From assembly GCA_017408405.1 (NCBI GenBank), contig JAFQUP010000217.1, positions 1-64,000 of the forward strand: a DNA stretch of 64,000 bases, given 5' to 3'. Source of the DNA: Thermoguttaceae bacterium (GTDB lineage: Bacteria > Planctomycetota > Planctomycetia > Pirellulales > Thermoguttaceae). Under the pieces are notes generated by a model. It ran no database searches. It saw nothing but the letters and a program-made list of their open reading frames with translations, and had not been told where the DNA came from. Positions 8,970 through 17,450 of the stretch are shown here, piece by piece (the stretch's first letter is position 1; each line of letters starts with the position of its first letter). Made by a program: the position numbers and the translations under genes.

Positions 8970-8997
8970 ATTTTAACAGAAAAAAGTTTTTTTTCAA
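8970..8997 (-). promoter_or_regulatory. Sigma70-type promoter for the receiver-like gene and pheA
   Basis: Read on the minus strand, TTGAAA (8992-8997) and TAAAAT (8970-8975) are 16 bases apart, 73 bases upstream of the ATG. Confidence 0.65.
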
Positions 8998-9038
8998 CTC
9001 CCCACCCACTGTTTTTTGAAAGTATGTGCGATAAGGGC

Positions 9039-9066
9039 TTGACATTTTTCCTTTGTCAGGTAAAAT
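9039..9066 (+). promoter_or_regulatory. Sigma70-type promoter for trxA
   Basis: A perfect TTGACA (9039-9044), 16-base spacer and TAAAAT (9061-9066) lie about 130 bases before the preferred ATG at 9195. Confidence 0.75.
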
Positions 9067-9194
9067 AAAATTCTTAAGCAGGAGGAATTTTCAGTGTTTT
9101 TCAGAAAATGAGATTTTTCTCAGTAAAACATTTTCGAAACCTCTCTCCCTCAATTTTGTCAAAAAGAAACTTTTCATCCAGAAAGGGGTTTGAA

Positions 9195-9518
9195 ATGGGA
9201 AAAGCTCTTCAAATCAATTCCGATAGTTTTGTGAATGAAGTTTTGGAATATCCGGGTGTGGTACTCGTTGATTTTTGGGGTCCCGGCTGCGCGCCGTGCA
9301 GGGCCCTCGCTCCGGTCCTGGACGCGATTTCAGAAGCGAATGACGGAGTCGCGAAAGTCGTGAAGATCGATATTTCCGAATCGGATGATGTCGCGAACCA
9401 TTACGGAATCACGACGATTCCGACGATTCTTGTGTTTAAAAACGGCGATTTGATTGATCAGCTTATGGGCGTTCAGTCCAAAGTGAAACTTCAGTCCATT
9501 ATTGATGATAATAAGTAG
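9195..9518 (+). CDS. trxA: Thioredoxin
   Basis: 107 residues from the ATG at 9195, the standard thioredoxin length. This start has an AAAGGGG ribosome site, while the in-frame ATG at 9108 would add 29 residues with no family counterpart. The strand before the active site reads VVLVDFWGPG, and the redox pair is CAPC rather than the usual CGPC. The cis-proline TIPT segment follows near residue 77. It acts as a cytoplasmic protein-disulfide reductant. It has its own promoter at 9039-9066. folE and a large oxidoreductase gene follow on the same strand, but a hairpin at 9525-9548 separates trxA from them. Confidence 0.93.
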   Translation: MGKALQINSDSFVNEVLEYPGVVLVDFWGPGCAPCRALAPVLDAISEANDGVAKVVKIDISESDDVANHYGITTIPTILVFKNGDLIDQLMGVQSKVKLQSIIDDNK

Positions 9519-9524
9519 TAAATA

Positions 9525-9548
9525 AAGTGAAAGCAGCGTCTTTCACTT
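9525..9548 (+). terminator. Hairpin after trxA
   Basis: A perfect 9-bp stem (9525-9533 with 9540-9548) closes a 6-base loop 6 bases after the trxA stop. It lacks a T run, so it may be a weak terminator or an mRNA 3'-end stabiliser. Confidence 0.55.
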
Positions 9549-9640
9549 ATTCGGCAGTCCAAAATTTATCGGCTGAATTTTGACTGTTTTAAGTAATTTA
9601 AATGGTAGAGCCGAAAAGCAGTAAAAAATCAGGAAAGCAA

Positions 9641-10249
9641 ATGTCGGAAGAAAAGTTAAAAAGTGTTGATCTCCCTCGAATTGAACGGGCGTTTCGTGAA
9701 ATTTTGATTGCCGTTGGGGAAGATCCGGATCGAGAAGGTCTTCAGGAAACGCCGAAACGTGTCGCCAAAATGTACGCGGAAATGTTTCAGGGGTTACGGG
9801 TTGATCCAAGGATTCATCTTCATAAATACTTTACGGAAAACTACAGTGAGATCGTTTTGGTTCGCGATATTTCCTTCAATAGTATGTGCGAACATCATTT
9901 TCTTCCGTTCATGGGCAAAGTTCATATTGGCTATTTGCCGAATGGGAAGATCATTGGTTTGAGTAAACTTGCCCGAGTCGTGGAAGTCGTTTCTCAGCGT
10001 CCTCAGGTTCAGGAAAGGATGACAGCGACAATCGCGGATTTGCTCATGAATGAGCTGGATGCCAGCGGCGTTGGGGTCGTGGTGGAGGCACTTCATACGT
10101 GCATGGCGATTCGCGGTATCAAAAAGCCGGGAGCGACCTGCGTTACTTCCGCGATGCGGGGCTGTTTCCTGAAAGACGCGCGAACCCGGGCGGAATTCAT
10201 GTCGCTGGTTGGGGGCATGAATACTCCAACTTTAAGTTTTATGGAGTGA
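9641..10249 (+). CDS. folE: GTP cyclohydrolase I (type IA)
   Basis: 202 residues from the ATG at 9641, which has an AGGAAAG ribosome site; an in-frame ATG at 9602 lacks one. The enzyme converts GTP to 7,8-dihydroneopterin triphosphate, the entry to folate and pterin (possibly queuosine) synthesis. Seen motifs are the zinc and substrate segment [33 protein letters not shown] split across the active site, and the second zinc Cys in HTCMAIRG. Length and motifs match the family. No other folate gene is adjacent. Confidence 0.95.
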   Translation: MSEEKLKSVDLPRIERAFREILIAVGEDPDREGLQETPKRVAKMYAEMFQGLRVDPRIHLHKYFTENYSEIVLVRDISFNSMCEHHFLPFMGKVHIGYLPNGKIIGLSKLARVVEVVSQRPQVQERMTATIADLLMNELDASGVGVVVEALHTCMAIRGIKKPGATCVTSAMRGCFLKDARTRAEFMSLVGGMNTPTLSFME

Positions 10250-10302
10250 GCTGATTGGTGGATTGGGATGAACGGCAGATCAGGGAAAATCTGGAGTGAA
10301 CG

Positions 10303-13300
10303 ATGCTGGATCCGAAACGGGAACGAATTCAGGATGACCTTCGGGGATTAATTGAAGGCGAGGTCTTCGCCAATTCGATTGAAACCCAGGTTTACGCTAC
10401 GGATGGCAGTTTGTTTGAGGTCACGCCGATTTGTGTCGTTTGTCCCAGGACCAAGATGGATATTGTCGCTGTCATACGGTACGCGCGAAAACATGGCTTA
10501 ACGGTTCATCCCCGCGGCTCTGGAAGCAGTACTGTCGGAGCCGCGCTTGGTGAGGGAATTATTCTGGATATGTCGCGTTTCATGCGGCGTCTTCTTTTCT
10601 ATCAGCCGGAGGAAAATCTGATTAATGTTCAAGCGGGAATGCTTTGTTCGCGTTTGAATGAGATACTTCGTCCGCATGGGCGTCAGCTTTTGCCCGGTAT
10701 TGGGGCTTCATGTCCCAATACTGTCGGCGGTTTACTTTCAGTCGATGGATATGCCGGCAGGTGGCTTTCATTTGGTCGTCTTTCAGATTGGCTGGTTGAG
10801 CTGGAAATGGTTACCGCGAATGGGAATATCCTGACTTTTTCCAATCAGGAGACGGTTCCAGAAACCTCAGAGGGAAATGATTGGGAAGAATCGATTCCTA
10901 AAGGGGGAAAATCGGCGGTTCATCGTTTCATGCTTCGGGATTCCGTGCGCAGATCAGGCGGAGGGCGCCGTTCAGAGACAGGAATGGGAACAGAAAGAAA
11001 CTCCCATTCCGTATTTGAAAAGGCTTCATACTCGAAGGAAGGAAACGTTTCCGGGAGAAACGCGGGAGATTCTGTTGATGATTCTCTTAAAAACCTTACT
11101 GAAAACATGGCGGGAAATGCGGTTTCATCAGAGGAAATCCGTGTTTTGGAAATGCCGGAATTCAGAGCAGAAACATTTCAAAATCCACAGGCGGAAAAAC
11201 GCTGGATTCTTCGTGCCGTTAAAAAGATACTCGATGCTCAGCGCGCGGAAAAGTCGGAGTCGAATTCGCTGCGAGTTATTGATAAAATGGGATATCGAAC
11301 CAATATCCAGAACGGTGAAAAGCTGAATATGGCGCGCCTGATAGCTGGTTCAGAAGGGACATTGGGCGTGATTACGTCCGTGAAACTTCAGCTTCCGGAA
11401 ATCCCGAAACTTCAAAAAACTCTTCTTATTCTGTTTGATTCGATGGAAAAAGCGATGCAGGCGGTACCGCTTCTTTTGCCTTTTCATCCGGACGCGTGTG
11501 AATTGCTTGACAGGCGGTATCTTCATCTCGCGACAGAGCGTGATGTTCGTTTTGACGCGATGTTCCCGCCCCAGACAGAAGCTCTTCTTCTTGTCGAACT
11601 GTCGGATGATTCCCAGTTTAAATTCATGAATCGAATCCGTTCTCTTTCGGAACAGCTGATACGTCGTAAATCTTTGGCTTTCCAATTAGTTACTTCGATT
11701 GATGAGACGGAAGCCAATTTCTTCAGGGAGTTGGTGAGCAGTTTCGAGCCGTCGATTCAATTCGGCAGGGGAAAGCCGGTGCGAAATACGCTGGTGGAGG
11801 ATGCGGCAGTTTCACCTGGGAAACTTCATGAATTTTTTCTTCGTATTCAAAAACTGCTCCGTCAACATGAATTAACGGCAGCTTTTCACGCCCATGCGAT
11901 TCAGGGCCAGGTCAGACTTCAGCCGTTGGCGGATCTTCATTCTTCAGATGACGCGGTACGAGTTTTGCGTTTTGCGCGGGATTACTGCCAGTTGGTGCGG
12001 GAGATGAACGGAACTATCGGGACTGAAAATGGTCTTGGTATGGGGTGGCGCTTTTGGATGCCGCTTTTTGAACGTGAGAAATATCTTTCGACGAATCGCA
12101 TTAAGCGTACTTTTGATCCTAACGTACTTTTCCAGCCGGGAAAGATGGGAACAGAGATTTCCGCGGAACCGCAGGCTCCGGAACTTTACTGGAGACGTTC
12201 CATTCGGTCGGAAACGCCGTTTGATTTGAAGAAAGGCCAAAAGGAAGATGAGGGCAATCAGCCAAAGGTTCAAAGCGGCGGATCTCTTGAGAAAAATATT
12301 CTTCGGGAAAATGAGGAAGCCGTATTGGCAGCCGCGCCTGTCCCAAAGGAAGTGCCCTCGGAATCGAACTTTTCCCTTGAACATGATCATGAAAAGGAAT
12401 CCGTTTCTTCGGATGAGATTTCCCTTGAGAATGAGGCTGAAGCTAAACAAAGCTCTTCGTGTTCGGAATCTGGAATAATGGTACTTGAGCAGGTTCGAGC
12501 CATTCTTGGGAATACGTTTGAGGATTTAACGGAATCCGGTTATGGAAGTGTCGGCATTGAGGAGGGGAGCAGTTGGCCGGGTGAAGATTCGTTTGAGTCT
12601 CTGACTCATTTGGGATTGAATTGGAGTCCGGAAAAGATTCGGAAGATATCGAGTCGATGTCACGGCTGCGGAAAATGCCGGGGAACGGATATTTTAAATC
12701 GCGCGTGTCCCGTTTTTCGATACGATTGCAGCGAATTCTCTTCACCGAGAGCCAAAGCGAATTTGATGGAAGGGTTCGTTAATGAGATATTGGATGTGGC
12801 GGAACTGGGGGATGAAGTATGCCGAAGTATTTTTCATCGCTGCATTCAATGCCATTCGTGCCGTGTGGAATGTCGCGGAGGGGTGGATATTCCTTTTCTG
12901 GTTCGCTGCGCGGAGGAATCCTGGGCCAAGGCCCGCGGGCTTAATTTTTATGAAACGACGCTGGTGCGGATTGACCGATGGATTGATCGTTTTCAACGTG
13001 TGCCATGGCTGATGAATTGGTTTTTTTCAGTTGGATTTTTTCGCTGGGTCATGGAGAAGAGTTTTGGAATTGCTCGAAAAAGACAGATTCCACAGATTGA
13101 AGCAAGATCATTTCTCGAGAGAATCCGCAAGGATCCGTCGCTTTTGCGATTGAATCCATTTGAAAATCTGATTGATGAAGATCCTGTTTTTTATGAAACC
13201 GCGACAGAAATTCAGGGTCGGGCGGTTTATTTTCTGGATACGTACGCGAATCATTTTGAGACAGAGATCGCGGAAGCGGCTGTTCGTATTTTTCAGCATA

Positions 13301-13980
13301 ATCGAATGTCGATACTTGTCCCGTATCATCAGGATGGAAGCGGGATTACTGCGGTGATGCTTGGAAGAAGTGATTTTGTTCGCAAGCAGGTTTATCGAAA
13401 CGCGGCAATGCTGGCGGATTATGTGCGTCAGGGATATGATGTTCTGGTGACGGAACCAACGGCGGCTTTGGCTTTCCGTTGGGAATATCCTCAAACTTAT
13501 CCGGAGAATGAGGATATTCAGCTTATTGCCAAGCACTGTTTCGACGTAGGAGAATATCTCCGGAAACTTCATATTAACCAATTGCTTAGGCTGCCGAAGA
13601 GAGAGATGGCGTTTCGAGTTGGTTACCATTTGCCGTGCCGCTTGAGGGCATTGAGGATTGGTACGCCGTTCGTCCATCTTCTGCGTTTGATTCCTGGTCT
13701 GGAGATCGTTCAGTCTCCTTACGGCTGTTGCGGAATGGGCGGTTTCCATGGGATGGAGGCGGAAAACTTTAATTCAAGCATGAAGATTGCCCGACCGCTT
13801 CACCTCTGGTTCAGGGATCCTTCCATTCAATTCGGAACGACAGAGTGCAGCGCGTGCAAAATGCAGATGCTCCAGAATTCCTCAAAACCAGTCTTTCATC
13901 CGGTTCAGATTTTGGCGTATGCTTACGGACTTCTTGAAAATGAAGCACTCGCTCATTCGGTTGGGAATGAAGAATTTTAA
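10303..13980 (+). CDS. FAD-linked oxidase fused to Fe-S/CCG subunit (GlcD-GlpC type, YdiJ-like)
   Basis: 1225 residues. Domains in order: FAD-binding type 4 fold with GSGSSTVGAALGEG near residue 70; FAD-oxidase C-terminal domain (about 355-620); an acidic Ser/Glu-rich linker (about 640-760); two 4Fe-4S clusters (C786, C789, C792, C802 and C847, C850, C853, C857); then a cysteine-rich CCG region with HLPCRLR and YGCCGMGG. This is the layout of membrane-associated D-2-hydroxyacid dehydrogenases that feed electrons to quinone, such as YdiJ. The substrate could be D-lactate, D-2-hydroxyglutarate or glycolate. Two low-complexity inserts, at about 185-290 and 640-760, make it longer than the ~1000 residues usual for the fusion. 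It starts 53 bases after folE with a GGAG ribosome site. Confidence 0.88.
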   Translation: MLDPKRERIQDDLRGLIEGEVFANSIETQVYATDGSLFEVTPICVVCPRTKMDIVAVIRYARKHGLTVHPRGSGSSTVGAALGEGIILDMSRFMRRLLFYQPEENLINVQAGMLCSRLNEILRPHGRQLLPGIGASCPNTVGGLLSVDGYAGRWLSFGRLSDWLVELEMVTANGNILTFSNQETVPETSEGNDWEESIPKGGKSAVHRFMLRDSVRRSGGGRRSETGMGTERNSHSVFEKASYSKEGNVSGRNAGDSVDDSLKNLTENMAGNAVSSEEIRVLEMPEFRAETFQNPQAEKRWILRAVKKILDAQRAEKSESNSLRVIDKMGYRTNIQNGEKLNMARLIAGSEGTLGVITSVKLQLPEIPKLQKTLLILFDSMEKAMQAVPLLLPFHPDACELLDRRYLHLATERDVRFDAMFPPQTEALLLVELSDDSQFKFMNRIRSLSEQLIRRKSLAFQLVTSIDETEANFFRELVSSFEPSIQFGRGKPVRNTLVEDAAVSPGKLHEFFLRIQKLLRQHELTAAFHAHAIQGQVRLQPLADLHSSDDAVRVLRFARDYCQLVREMNGTIGTENGLGMGWRFWMPLFEREKYLSTNRIKRTFDPNVLFQPGKMGTEISAEPQAPELYWRRSIRSETPFDLKKGQKEDEGNQPKVQSGGSLEKNILRENEEAVLAAAPVPKEVPSESNFSLEHDHEKESVSSDEISLENEAEAKQSSSCSESGIMVLEQVRAILGNTFEDLTESGYGSVGIEEGSSWPGEDSFESLTHLGLNWSPEKIRKISSRCHGCGKCRGTDILNRACPVFRYDCSEFSSPRAKANLMEGFVNEILDVAELGDEVCRSIFHRCIQCHSCRVECRGGVDIPFLVRCAEESWAKARGLNFYETTLVRIDRWIDRFQRVPWLMNWFFSVGFFRWVMEKSFGIARKRQIPQIEARSFLERIRKDPSLLRLNPFENLIDEDPVFYETATEIQGRAVYFLDTYANHFETEIAEAAVRIFQHNRMSILVPYHQDGSGITAVMLGRSDFVRKQVYRNAAMLADYVRQGYDVLVTEPTAALAFRWEYPQTYPENEDIQLIAKHCFDVGEYLRKLHINQLLRLPKREMAFRVGYHLPCRLRALRIGTPFVHLLRLIPGLEIVQSPYGCCGMGGFHGMEAENFNSSMKIARPLHLWFRDPSIQFGTTECSACKMQMLQNSSKPVFHPVQILAYAYGLLENEALAHSVGNEEF

Positions 13981-14149
13981 ATGCCGTGAGTCTGAAAGTT
14001 GAAATAGAGAGATTCTCCCGAGGCAGCGGGGTTAAAAAGGGATAAAATTAAAAAGAAAAAGCCCGACCCGGATTTGGCTCCGAAAGTTAAGCTGGGTAAC
14101 GCTGAACCTCAAAATCAGGATCGGTACTTTTCATGACTCCGCGATTTTT

Positions 14150-15271
14150 TCAGCAGAAATTTCCTTCTTTCAGGTATGGCCTGATCGCTTCCAGACGCAT
14201 TTCAATCTCAGCCTTCCATTCATCAGAAATTTTCATTTCGCTAATAATTGGTTTTTCCGGAATTGAGTTTTTGGGGCCATAATGGCGCGAAAGTGTGTTT
14301 TTGAAGACACCGCGAAGGATGAAAACGTAAAGGTGAAAACCGCGGAGCTGATTGCCTGGAATCGTTTCTTTCAAATTGAGCATGAGAAGCAGCTGACTGT
14401 AGTATTCGGCAGCTTTAATTCGATTTCCGCAATCCATATTTTCCCAAATTTTCGCGAGAAGGTCAGCGTACGCGGCACGTTCCGTAACGAGTCCTTCTGT
14501 TCCGATCAGGGATTGATGAAGCCATCCCCAGCCTCCCCAGGCACTCATGACGCATTTGATAGTTGGTTTGGCGGCCACGAGTTCTTTCATGCGCTGCCAC
14601 GTGTTCGCGGCTTCTTCTTTGACATAGCCGAAATATTTATTTTCTTTGGCCAGTTCAATCAAAAGCTGGACGGAAGGAGGCGGTCCCTGGTATTTTGTTC
14701 CTCCCGTGGTTTGAATGATGACCGGTCGGTTGATGACGTTCATCAGTTCCCGCCAATAGGCCCGCATATCCTCCTGCGTTTTTCCATCATCCGGCGGACG
14801 GGAAATAATGCACGGGACATTCAGTTCCTCTGCCTTACGCGCGTAAACGAGCATCTCTTCAGTATTTTTTCCCTGAACACCGAGGCAAAGTGCGGATTTT
14901 CTTCCTTTCATGGCATTGGCCAGGGTTTCCATTCCCTTAAGTTTTTCGTCCATGGTGAGAAGGTCAACGCTATCGCCGGACTGAGGCCAGATCATTCCTG
15001 GGCTGCCGCACCAATCGACAAATTGGGCCTGTTTGCCGAGTACTTCATAGTCCACTTCACCATTCTCTTTAAATGGAGTTGAGAGAATTGGAAAGGGGCC
15101 GCGAACACGTGGATCGCCGGGAATCACTTTACCGGCAGGCGTCAGGTTTGAGGCTGGAATTGAGGTGGGAGACTGGGAAAAAACCAGTTGGCCGCCACAT
15201 TTCGTAAGGGCCGCGCCAACGGCACTAGCAGTCAGGGTACCGAGCAGCTTGCGTCTTGTCAGGTTTCGCAT
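14150..15271 (-). CDS. Tat-exported DapA-superfamily (dihydrodipicolinate synthase-like) protein
   Basis: 373 residues. A twin-arginine signal (RRKLLG at 6-11, then a hydrophobic stretch) precedes a DapA-like TIM barrel. The Schiff-base lysine is present in YFGYVKEE (K218). The catalytic-triad tyrosine is not in its usual place: the segment reads IIQTTGGT. The N-terminal Thr-Thr loop reads PQSGDS. So an aldolase or lyase chemistry different from DapA, or loss of it, is likely. Exported DapA-like proteins are seen in Planctomycetota alongside sugar-acid catabolism, which is the best guess for its role. It is a single gene, divergent from the ACT-PaaK pair. Confidence 0.8.
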   Translation of the reverse strand: MRNLTRRKLLGTLTASAVGAALTKCGGQLVFSQSPTSIPASNLTPAGKVIPGDPRVRGPFPILSTPFKENGEVDYEVLGKQAQFVDWCGSPGMIWPQSGDSVDLLTMDEKLKGMETLANAMKGRKSALCLGVQGKNTEEMLVYARKAEELNVPCIISRPPDDGKTQEDMRAYWRELMNVINRPVIIQTTGGTKYQGPPPSVQLLIELAKENKYFGYVKEEAANTWQRMKELVAAKPTIKCVMSAWGGWGWLHQSLIGTEGLVTERAAYADLLAKIWENMDCGNRIKAAEYYSQLLLMLNLKETIPGNQLRGFHLYVFILRGVFKNTLSRHYGPKNSIPEKPIISEMKISDEWKAEIEMRLEAIRPYLKEGNFC

Positions 15272-15324
15272 GATTTTTCCTTTCTGGCAGGGGATTGTCT
15301 GGGAAGAAATTTTAAAATTTCTAA

Positions 15325-15371
15325 GGGAATTTTCAAAAACTCAATTTTCAGAGGTTTTCAGAAGGTCCCTT
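15325..15371 (+). repeat. Short copy of the dispersed intergenic repeat (both ends, middle missing)
   Basis: The left end reads gggaattttcaaaaactc, close to the left edge of the full copies. It is soon followed by gaaggtccct, the right edge. The central ~100 bases are absent, as after an internal deletion. Confidence 0.45.
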
Positions 15372-15541
15372 CAATGAATCATAAAATTTTTTAGGCGGAA
15401 AAGCAGAGGGTATGCTTTCTTTTATTTTATCCGGAAGAAGATATTCTGTCAAGGGTTGAACGATTTTTTTCGGAAATTCCTTTCAGCCGTGATTTTTTTA
15501 AAAATTATCCTTAATTTAGGAAAAAAAGCTCGTTCTGCCAC

Positions 15542-15570
15542 TTGCGAAAATTTTCCAAAAAGATTATGAT
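15542..15570 (+). promoter_or_regulatory. Promoter for the ACT-PaaK pair
   Basis: TTGCGA (15542-15547), a 17-base spacer and TATGAT (15565-15570), about 105 bases before the ATG. The -35 box and flank (acTTGCGAAAA) recur upstream of the ABC permease at 56536. Confidence 0.55.
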
Positions 15571-15674
15571 TAAAGAAAGAATAAGAAATTGAAGCGAGTT
15601 GAGGCGATGTTTTTCTTATTCCAGAATTTGTTTACAGAAAATTTTTCGTAAAACTTTTTTCGGGGAATGAAAAT

Positions 15675-16109
15675 ATGAAAATCAAGCAGCTTTCCGTTTA
15701 CCTTCAGAATGAACCGGGACATTTGAGTAATGTTTGCCGAATTTTGGGTGAGGCTAATATCGATATTTTAACGCTTTCTCTCGCGGACACGCAACAGTTC
15801 GGAATGCTTCGTTTGATCGTGAAAGATTGGGAACCGGCGATGAAACTTTTGCAAAATGCCGGCTGCATGGTGAAAACAGTTGATGTCGTCGCGACGGAAA
15901 TACCGGATCAGCCGGGCGGTTTGGCGAAAATTTTAGGAATTATTGAGGCCGCGAATTTGAATGTCGAGTATATGTACGCGTTTACTTCTCACGTGCGTGA
16001 CAAAGCGGTCCTGGTTTTTCGTTTTAACGATCCGGATGCCGCGGTATCGCTTCTTCATGAGAATGGAGTAAATGTTTTCGACAGCGTGGATCTTTACCAA
16101 ATTGGATAA
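15675..16109 (+). CDS. Tandem ACT-domain protein
   Basis: 144 residues forming two ACT domains (about 1-65 and 70-142). Each begins with an amino-acid-binding loop: NEPGHLSNVCRILGEANID and QPGGLAKILGIIEAANLN. Stand-alone double-ACT proteins bind amino acids and are often encoded beside phenylacetate-CoA ligase homologues in anaerobes, as here: the PaaK-like gene begins three bases after this stop codon. The two are almost certainly co-transcribed and translationally coupled. A regulatory or sensing role is inferred from the family. The ligand is unknown. Confidence 0.88.
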   Translation: MKIKQLSVYLQNEPGHLSNVCRILGEANIDILTLSLADTQQFGMLRLIVKDWEPAMKLLQNAGCMVKTVDVVATEIPDQPGGLAKILGIIEAANLNVEYMYAFTSHVRDKAVLVFRFNDPDAAVSLLHENGVNVFDSVDLYQIG

Positions 16110-16112
16110 ACC

Positions 16113-17138
16113 ATGGCAGAACTGTTTGAAAATTTACCGTTTGAGAACCTCTACTGGAATCAGATGGAGACGGTTTCTCAGGAAGAACTGCGCGAGATTC
16201 AGGTTAAACGCCTTCGCCGTACGGTGGAACGGGTAAAGGATTTGCCGCTTTATCAGTCTTTTTTCAAGGAAAATCCGTTGACTGATGATGATTTTCAAGT
16301 ACCTGAAGATGCTCAAAAACTTCCATTCACGACGTTGGCGGATCTTCGTTCCCAGAAGACTCAGGCACTTTGGACGGTACCGCGGCATGAGATTGCCCGG
16401 ATTCAGACACAGGATGGGATTCAAACGGCCTTTACCCGTCGAGATTTGCTCACGCAGGCGGATCTTACTGCGCGATTTCTGTACGCGGACGGGACCAGAA
16501 GCAATAATTTGGTTCAGATCTCTCATCCATTTGGCCGCCCCGCTCTCGCTTTTGCTCTTCAAAGTGGAGTAGACTGCATTGGAGCGGCTTCCATTCCGGC
16601 AGGTGAGCTGAATTCGCCGGATAGTCTGGCAGTTCCAGACGCGGCATTGAAGTTGGAGGAAATGTTTGATTTTCTCACGTCGTTGAATGTTGACGGTATC
16701 TGCGCGGACGCGGAATTTGTTTTCGCGTTATGTTCGCAGGCACAGGCTTTGGGACTCAAACTGCCGCTGAAATACGCGCATATTCCGGCAACAGAATCAG
16801 GAATCCAGCTCCGTTATCCAATTCAGAAAAATTATGGTCTGAAAGTTTGGGAACATTGGGAGCATTCCGCGTTTTTTGGGGCGGGATTGGCGGGAGAATG
16901 TCATCTTCAGGATGGACTTCATCTTCAGGAAGACCGTTTTCTATTTGAATGTTTGGATCCGGAAACGCTGGAGGCGGTACCGGAAGGCAAGCCGGGAGAA
17001 CTGGTCGTTACGGATCTGTTCCATGAAGCGCAATCTTTGCTTCGGTTCAGGACAGGCGTCGTCGCTTGCCTGAACTCCGCGCCCTGCCCGTGCGGTCGGA
17101 CAGGACGGCGAATACAGATCGTGAAATTTTTAAAATAA
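16113..17138 (+). CDS. PaaK-like (phenylacetate-CoA ligase family) protein with lost ATP-binding loop
   Basis: 341 residues against roughly 430 for true PaaK. The N-terminal family pattern is clear (RVKDLPLYQSFF, LPFTTLADLR, VPRHEIARIQ), and the C-terminal GELVVTDLF and LLRFRTG segments remain. The ATP-phosphate loop that normally reads SSGTTGKPT is replaced by TQDGIQT near residues 99-105, and the middle is shortened. Adenylation is therefore unlikely, and it is probably a pseudoenzyme or binding protein. A CPCGRTGRR motif near the end keeps two cysteines. It lacks its own ribosome site, consistent with coupling to the ACT gene three bases upstream. Confidence 0.75.
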   Translation: MAELFENLPFENLYWNQMETVSQEELREIQVKRLRRTVERVKDLPLYQSFFKENPLTDDDFQVPEDAQKLPFTTLADLRSQKTQALWTVPRHEIARIQTQDGIQTAFTRRDLLTQADLTARFLYADGTRSNNLVQISHPFGRPALAFALQSGVDCIGAASIPAGELNSPDSLAVPDAALKLEEMFDFLTSLNVDGICADAEFVFALCSQAQALGLKLPLKYAHIPATESGIQLRYPIQKNYGLKVWEHWEHSAFFGAGLAGECHLQDGLHLQEDRFLFECLDPETLEAVPEGKPGELVVTDLFHEAQSLLRFRTGVVACLNSAPCPCGRTGRRIQIVKFLK

Positions 17139-17271
17139 ATCTCGCTTAAATTTTTTAACTTTGTTTACGGCTTGGTGAATTTTTTGAGAAATTTCACCCG
17201 TTTTCAAGACAAAAAACTCTTCATCCCGGTAAGCGGAATGGAGAGTTTTGTTTTTTATGGTTTAAGAGAAC

Positions 17272-17424
17272 GGAACTTTCCAAAACTCAATTTTCAGGAA
17301 ATTGGATCATTTTGATTTTGCGGAATCACGAAAGCCCCGCGTATTTTCAGGTACGCGGAACTCCCGATACTTTTCAAAAAACCATATTTTGCCTTCCATT
17401 GGAAAGTCGTTTGGGCAAGGTCCC
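17272..17424 (+). repeat. Dispersed intergenic repeat, full copy 1
   Basis: About 153 bases with left end GGAACTTTCCAAAACTCAAT and right end TTTGGGCAAGGTCCC, roughly complementary to each other. The centre has CGCGTA and TACGCG around an 8-base loop. It fills the 312-base space between the convergent PaaK-like gene and thrC, which holds nothing else I can identify. Confidence 0.85.
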
Positions 17425-17450
17425 TAATTTCGGGAAATTATCGAAATCCA

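Larger units (their letters stand above)
15272..15674. other. Divergent intergenic region
   Basis: About 400 AT-rich bases between the DapA-like gene and the ACT gene. It holds a probable short copy of the dispersed repeat (15325-15371) and the promoter at 15542-15570. I see no gene. Confidence 0.7.
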
